Part shown: piece after piece, positions 55,287-57,772 of the stretch
Numbering within the stretch: the first letter of the stretch is position 1
How the letters are laid out: the number at the start of each line of letters is the position of its first letter
NCBI RefSeq assembly: GCF_008107625.1
Contig: NZ_SDKK01000028.1
Span: 1 to 57,772, forward strand
From: Zoogloea oleivorans
GTDB taxonomy: Bacteria; Pseudomonadota; Gammaproteobacteria; Burkholderiales; Rhodocyclaceae
Length of the DNA stretch: 57,772 nt
Direction: 5' to 3'
The notes under the pieces: generated by a model
The model's database searches: none
Seen by the model: the letters and a program-made list of their open reading frames with translations, nothing else
What the model was told of the DNA's origin: nothing
Translations under genes and position numbers: made by a program

Positions 55287-55957
55287 TCAATTCATCATGG
55301 CTCCCCTTCTCAGGTAAAGATTGGTCAGTCCGATCAGCGAGAACACTTGCGCCGCGTTCTTGGCGATCCCCTTGTAGCGCACCTTCGTGTAGCCGAATTG
55401 GCGCTTGATCACCCGAAACACATGCTCGACCCGTGCGCGGATCGAGGACATTCGATGATTGAAGCGCTGGTTGGCGTCGCTCAGCGGGCGCTGTTTGCTG
55501 GCCTTGAGCGAGACGCCCCAGAACACGCCAGCCTTCCTCGCGTGACGCTTCAGGTCATTGTTGACATAGCCCTTGTCGCCGAACACCGCGCGGTCGTCCT
55601 CGCGCAGCAGGTGCGGCAACTGACTGATATCGGAAGCGTTTGCCGGCGTCACCGAGACGGTATGCGCCAGCCCGGAATTGACGTCTGCGCCCACGTGGAT
55701 CTTCATCCCGAAGAACCACTGCCTGCCCTTCTTCGTCTGGTGCATTTCCGGATCGCGCTGTTTTGCTCGTTCTTCGTCGACGGTGGCGCATGAATGATCG
55801 TGGCGTCGACCATCGTGCCGCCCTTGAGCAGCAGGCCGCGATCCGCGAGCGTGTCGTTGATGATGTTCATCATCTGGGCCGTCAGGCCGTGCTTCTCGAG
55901 CAGGTGACGGAACTTGAGAATCGTCGTTTCGTCGGGCATCGCGTCGTCGGAGAGTTC
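55287..55957 (-). pseudogene. IS5-family transposase, C-terminal part (interrupted and frameshifted)
   Basis: The reading frame enters from the insertion point as DDAMPDETTILKFRHLLEKH, continues to MVDATIIHAPPSTKNEQ, then shifts frame at a run of four A (55761-55764) into KQRDPEMHQTKKGRQWFFG and runs to the stop at 55287. The DDE residues are Asp in MVDATI, Asp in FGDKGYV and Glu in RARVEHVFRVIKR. One missing A in the run explains the frame change; programmed frameshifting is less likely. With the insertion the gene is doubly inactivated. Confidence 0.9.
55954..55957. repeat. target-site duplication GTTC, left copy
   Basis: GTTC at 55954-55957 recurs at 57610-57613. Removing the nested element and one copy restores the IS5 transposase frame. 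The exact size (3, 4 or 5 bp) is uncertain because of a C run; 4 bp makes both terminal repeats the same length. Confidence 0.7.
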
Positions 55958-56023
55958 CCCCCCGCGTCAGAATAGTTGTCGCCTCGATAGAATCCTAAAT
56001 TCGGGGGCGATGATGAGAGAGAC

Positions 56024-56503
56024 ATGGCGCGATACGGACAGGAATTCAAGGATCGAGCGGTAGCGAGATTGCTGCCGCCGGAGAGCGCAACGGTGGAGGC
56101 CGTTGCACGTGAGATCGGCGTGGGCGTGGCAACGCTGGAGCGGTGGAGAAGTGATGCGCTGTCCAGGCCCGCTCGCGAGCGGGCCTGGACAGCGGCGGCC
56201 CGGTTCGAGGCCGTACTCACCACGGCGGCGCTCGATGAGGCGGCCCGGAATGCCTGGTGCCGTGAGCACGGGGTTTATCCGCAGGATCTGGCTCAGTGGC
56301 GCCAAGCGGCCACGCAAGCGCTGGCAACACCCGAAGAAGCCCGTGCCAGCCCGCTGCAGACCAAGCAGGATCGGCGTCGCATCAAGGAACTCGAGCGGGA
56401 ACTGCGTCGCAAGGAGAAGGCCCTGGCGGAGGCGGCAGCGCTGCTGGTGCTTTCAAAAAAGCTCGAGGCGATCTTTCCAAAGGACAGGGACGAGGACGCA
56501 TGA
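56024..56503 (+). CDS. IS3-like orfA (DNA-binding HTH protein)
   Basis: 159 residues. An N-terminal helix-turn-helix (EFKDRAVARLL, AVAREIGVGVATLERW) and a C-terminal leucine-zipper-like coiled coil (RIKELERELRRKEKALAEAA) are typical of IS3-type orfA proteins. The last four bases overlap the orfB start. The heptamer A-AAA-AAG at 56455-56461, in the correct phase, should let some ribosomes shift -1 to make an OrfAB transposase. Confidence 0.92.
   Translation: MARYGQEFKDRAVARLLPPESATVEAVAREIGVGVATLERWRSDALSRPARERAWTAAARFEAVLTTAALDEAARNAWCREHGVYPQDLAQWRQAATQALATPEEARASPLQTKQDRRRIKELERELRRKEKALAEAAALLVLSKKLEAIFPKDRDEDA
56455..56461 (+). promoter_or_regulatory. -1 programmed frameshift heptamer A AAA AAG
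   Basis: The orfA frame reads AAA (56456-56458) AAG (56459-56461) preceded by A, the classical X-XXY-YYZ slippery sequence. After a -1 shift the frame continues without stop as ARGDLSKGQGRGR into orfB. Confidence 0.8.
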
Positions 56504-57579
56504 TCGGCCTGGAAGATCGCCGGATGAAAGTCCGGAACATTGAAGCAGCCCAGCACGCTGGGGCGCGTCTTGACGCAGCCTGCAAGGTAGCGGGCATCAC
56601 GCTGCGTACGCTGCAGCGCTGGAAACGTGAGGCGGGCCTCGTGCGTGGGGATCTCAGACCAGCAACCTTGCGCCCCCGGCCTGCCCATGCCCTGACCGAG
56701 GTGGAGCGCCATGCGGTGCTGCAGGTGGCCAACGACGCCCGCTTTGCCGACCTGCCGCCGGCACGCATCGTCCCGATGCTGGCCGATCAGGGCGTCTATC
56801 TGGCCAGCGAATCGACCTTCCACCGCATCCTGCGCGAAGCGGGCCAGACGACGCACCGGGGACGCGCCAAAGCCCCTGCAGCCCCCCGCCCGCCGAGCAC
56901 CCACATCGCCACCGCACCGCGCCAGGTGTGGTGCTGGGACATGACCTACCTGCCGGCCACGGTAGCCGGGCGCTGGTTCCATCTGTATCTGATCCTGGAT
57001 CTCTACAGCCGCAAGATCGTAGGCTGGGAAGTGCATGACACCGACGCATCCGAGCACGCCGCCCACCTGGTGCGCCGTACGGCGCTGGCGGAAGGGATCG
57101 CCGCTTTGGCCGACAAACCCGTCCTGCACGGCGACAACGGCGCGACGCTCAAGGCCACCACGGTGCTGGCGATGCTCCACTGGTTGGGCATCAAACCGTC
57201 CTACTCGCGGCCCCGGGTCAGTGACGACAACGCCTACGCCGAAGCGCTGTTCCGCACCGCCAAGTACCGGCCCGAGTTTCCGGCGCGGGGTTTCGAGGAT
57301 CTGGAGGCGGCCCGATCCTGGGCCAGCGGTTTCGTGCAGTGGTACAACGTCGAGCATCGCCACAGCGGCATCCGCTACGTGAGTCCAGCCCAGCGCCATG
57401 CGGGCGAGGACCATGCGATTCTGGCTGCTCGCCATGCACTCTATGCCAACGCCCGAGCGCGCCATCCCGCACGCTGGACAGGGCACACGCGGAACTGGTC
57501 ACCCATCATCGCGGTGACTCTCAATCCCGAGCGAGAGGCGGTCGTTGCCGTGGGGAATAAACACCAAAGAGCTGCATGA
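56500..57579 (+). CDS. IS3-like orfB transposase (DDE)
   Basis: 359 residues from the ATG at 56500; the full enzyme is probably made by -1 frameshifting from orfA. HTH_21-like region, then the rve integrase core: Asp in WCWDMTYLPA, Asp in LHGDNGATLK and Glu in DDNAYAEALFRTAKYRPEF, then WYNVEHRHSGI. All three catalytic residues are present and there is no frame damage, so the element may be active. A longer open frame upstream of 56500 is the shifted orfA part, not a separate protein. Confidence 0.93.
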   Translation: MIGLEDRRMKVRNIEAAQHAGARLDAACKVAGITLRTLQRWKREAGLVRGDLRPATLRPRPAHALTEVERHAVLQVANDARFADLPPARIVPMLADQGVYLASESTFHRILREAGQTTHRGRAKAPAAPRPPSTHIATAPRQVWCWDMTYLPATVAGRWFHLYLILDLYSRKIVGWEVHDTDASEHAAHLVRRTALAEGIAALADKPVLHGDNGATLKATTVLAMLHWLGIKPSYSRPRVSDDNAYAEALFRTAKYRPEFPARGFEDLEAARSWASGFVQWYNVEHRHSGIRYVSPAQRHAGEDHAILAARHALYANARARHPARWTGHTRNWSPIIAVTLNPEREAVVAVGNKHQRAA

Positions 57580-57609
57580 ATCAGGCGACAACTAGCTTGA
57601 CGCGCACCG

Positions 57610-57613
57610 GTTC
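57610..57613. repeat. target-site duplication GTTC, right copy
   Basis: Second copy of the GTTC found at 55954-55957, on the far side of the nested element. Confidence 0.7.
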
Positions 57614-57772
57614 CAGCCCGGCAAAGCGGCGCATCGATTCGATCTCGTACAGCGCGTCCTCCATCGCCGGGTCCGACAGGGCGTACCACTGCTGCATGAA
57701 GTAGATGCGCAGCATCGTCTCCAGCGACCTAGGCGGACGACCCCGCCGGCCGGCCTTCGGGTAATGCGGTTC
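57610..57772 (-). pseudogene. IS5-family transposase, N-terminal part (cut by window end and by the nested IS)
   Basis: On the minus strand the sequence reads [37 protein letters not shown] and SMRRFAGLE, typical of IS5 transposases, and stops at the insertion point. It continues in frame with DDAMPDETTI on the other side of the nested element, which shows that both pieces were one gene. The start codon and terminal repeat are beyond the window. Confidence 0.92.

Larger units (their letters stand above)
55152..55957 (-). mobile_element. IS5-family element, left part (split by a nested IS)
   Basis: It starts with GGAACCCCTGATC immediately after a CTAA target tetranucleotide and holds the 3' part of an IS5-type transposase on the minus strand. 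The coding sequence is interrupted at 55957 by a nested IS3-like element and resumes at 57610. The right end of the IS5 element lies beyond the window. Confidence 0.85.
55958..57609 (+). mobile_element. IS3-like insertion sequence nested in the IS5 transposase gene
   Basis: About 1652 bp. The inward ends share GCGTCA-N3-TAGTTGTCGCCT (left from 55964, right on the minus strand from 57604). It contains orfA and orfB overlapping by ATGA, with an A6G frameshift site, and is flanked by a GTTC duplication. This copy looks intact. The outermost bases of the repeats differ (CCCCCC versus CGGTGC), so the ends are not the TG/CA usual for IS3 elements. Confidence 0.88.

Overview
The window is a stretch of a betaproteobacterial chromosome, most likely a member of the Rhodocyclales (Azoarcus/Thauera/Dechloromonas-type relatives). 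This is inferred from the high-GC coding style, the class I PHA synthase and the gene order gyrA-serC-pheA-hisC-tyrA-aroA/cmk-rpsA-ihfB-lapA-lapB-ugd-cysM and thrS-infC-rpmI-rplT-pheS-pheT-ihfA-merR. I could not run a database search, so the genus is not fixed.

Layout. 1-325: the 3' end of an IS3-family element. 343-6884: accessory metabolism and signalling: a universal stress protein divergent from PHA synthase with an FNR-like palindrome between them, a hypoxanthine/uracil glycosylase, an HD-GYP response regulator, UbiB and one unrecognised small protein. 7030-11881 (minus strand): tmRNA, gph, ubiG, two OmpA-like paralogues of identical length and an adenosine-deaminase-like amidohydrolase between them. 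12087-22988 (plus strand): a mixed-function supraoperon of DNA gyrase A, serine, Phe/Tyr and shikimate enzymes, cytidylate kinase, ribosomal protein S1 and IHF-beta. Here EPSP synthase and cytidylate kinase are one fused protein. 23089-27822: lapA-lapB (LPS control), ugd, cysM and a PolB-type exonuclease. 27882-35450: tRNA-Val, thrS, infC (AUC start), L35, L20, pheST, ihfA and a MerR regulator. 35532-53460: mixed genes: Anbu peptidase, rsgA, an M48 protease, oligoribonuclease, a cNMP/CBS/DUF294 protein with a degenerate exonuclease, an esterase, MaoC, a LysR regulator divergent from a CoA-transferase, divergent selD/mnmH for selenouridine, HPt, PhoH, Bcp, an Mth938-like protein, an AlaA-type aminotransferase and homoserine dehydrogenase. 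53510-57772: a mobile region with a visibly AT-rich tyrosine recombinase directly after hom, where thrC would usually be expected, followed by an IS5-family element split by an IS3-like element.

How the genes work together. Most genes are housekeeping (translation, aromatic amino acids, IHF, envelope). No CRISPR array, toxin-antitoxin pair or defence island was seen, and I do not claim a wholly new system. The points most worth a second look are: EPSP synthase with Leu and Thr at the positions matching E. coli Thr97 and Pro101, in a fusion with Cmk; GyrA with Gln at position 83; the thrS leader, with a nine-codon ORF and an intrinsic terminator just before a thrS that lacks a Shine-Dalgarno; the FNR-like site between uspA and phaC; the repeats in front of the integrase; and the nested transposons. 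Because the window starts and ends inside insertion sequences, it may be a contig bounded by repeats.
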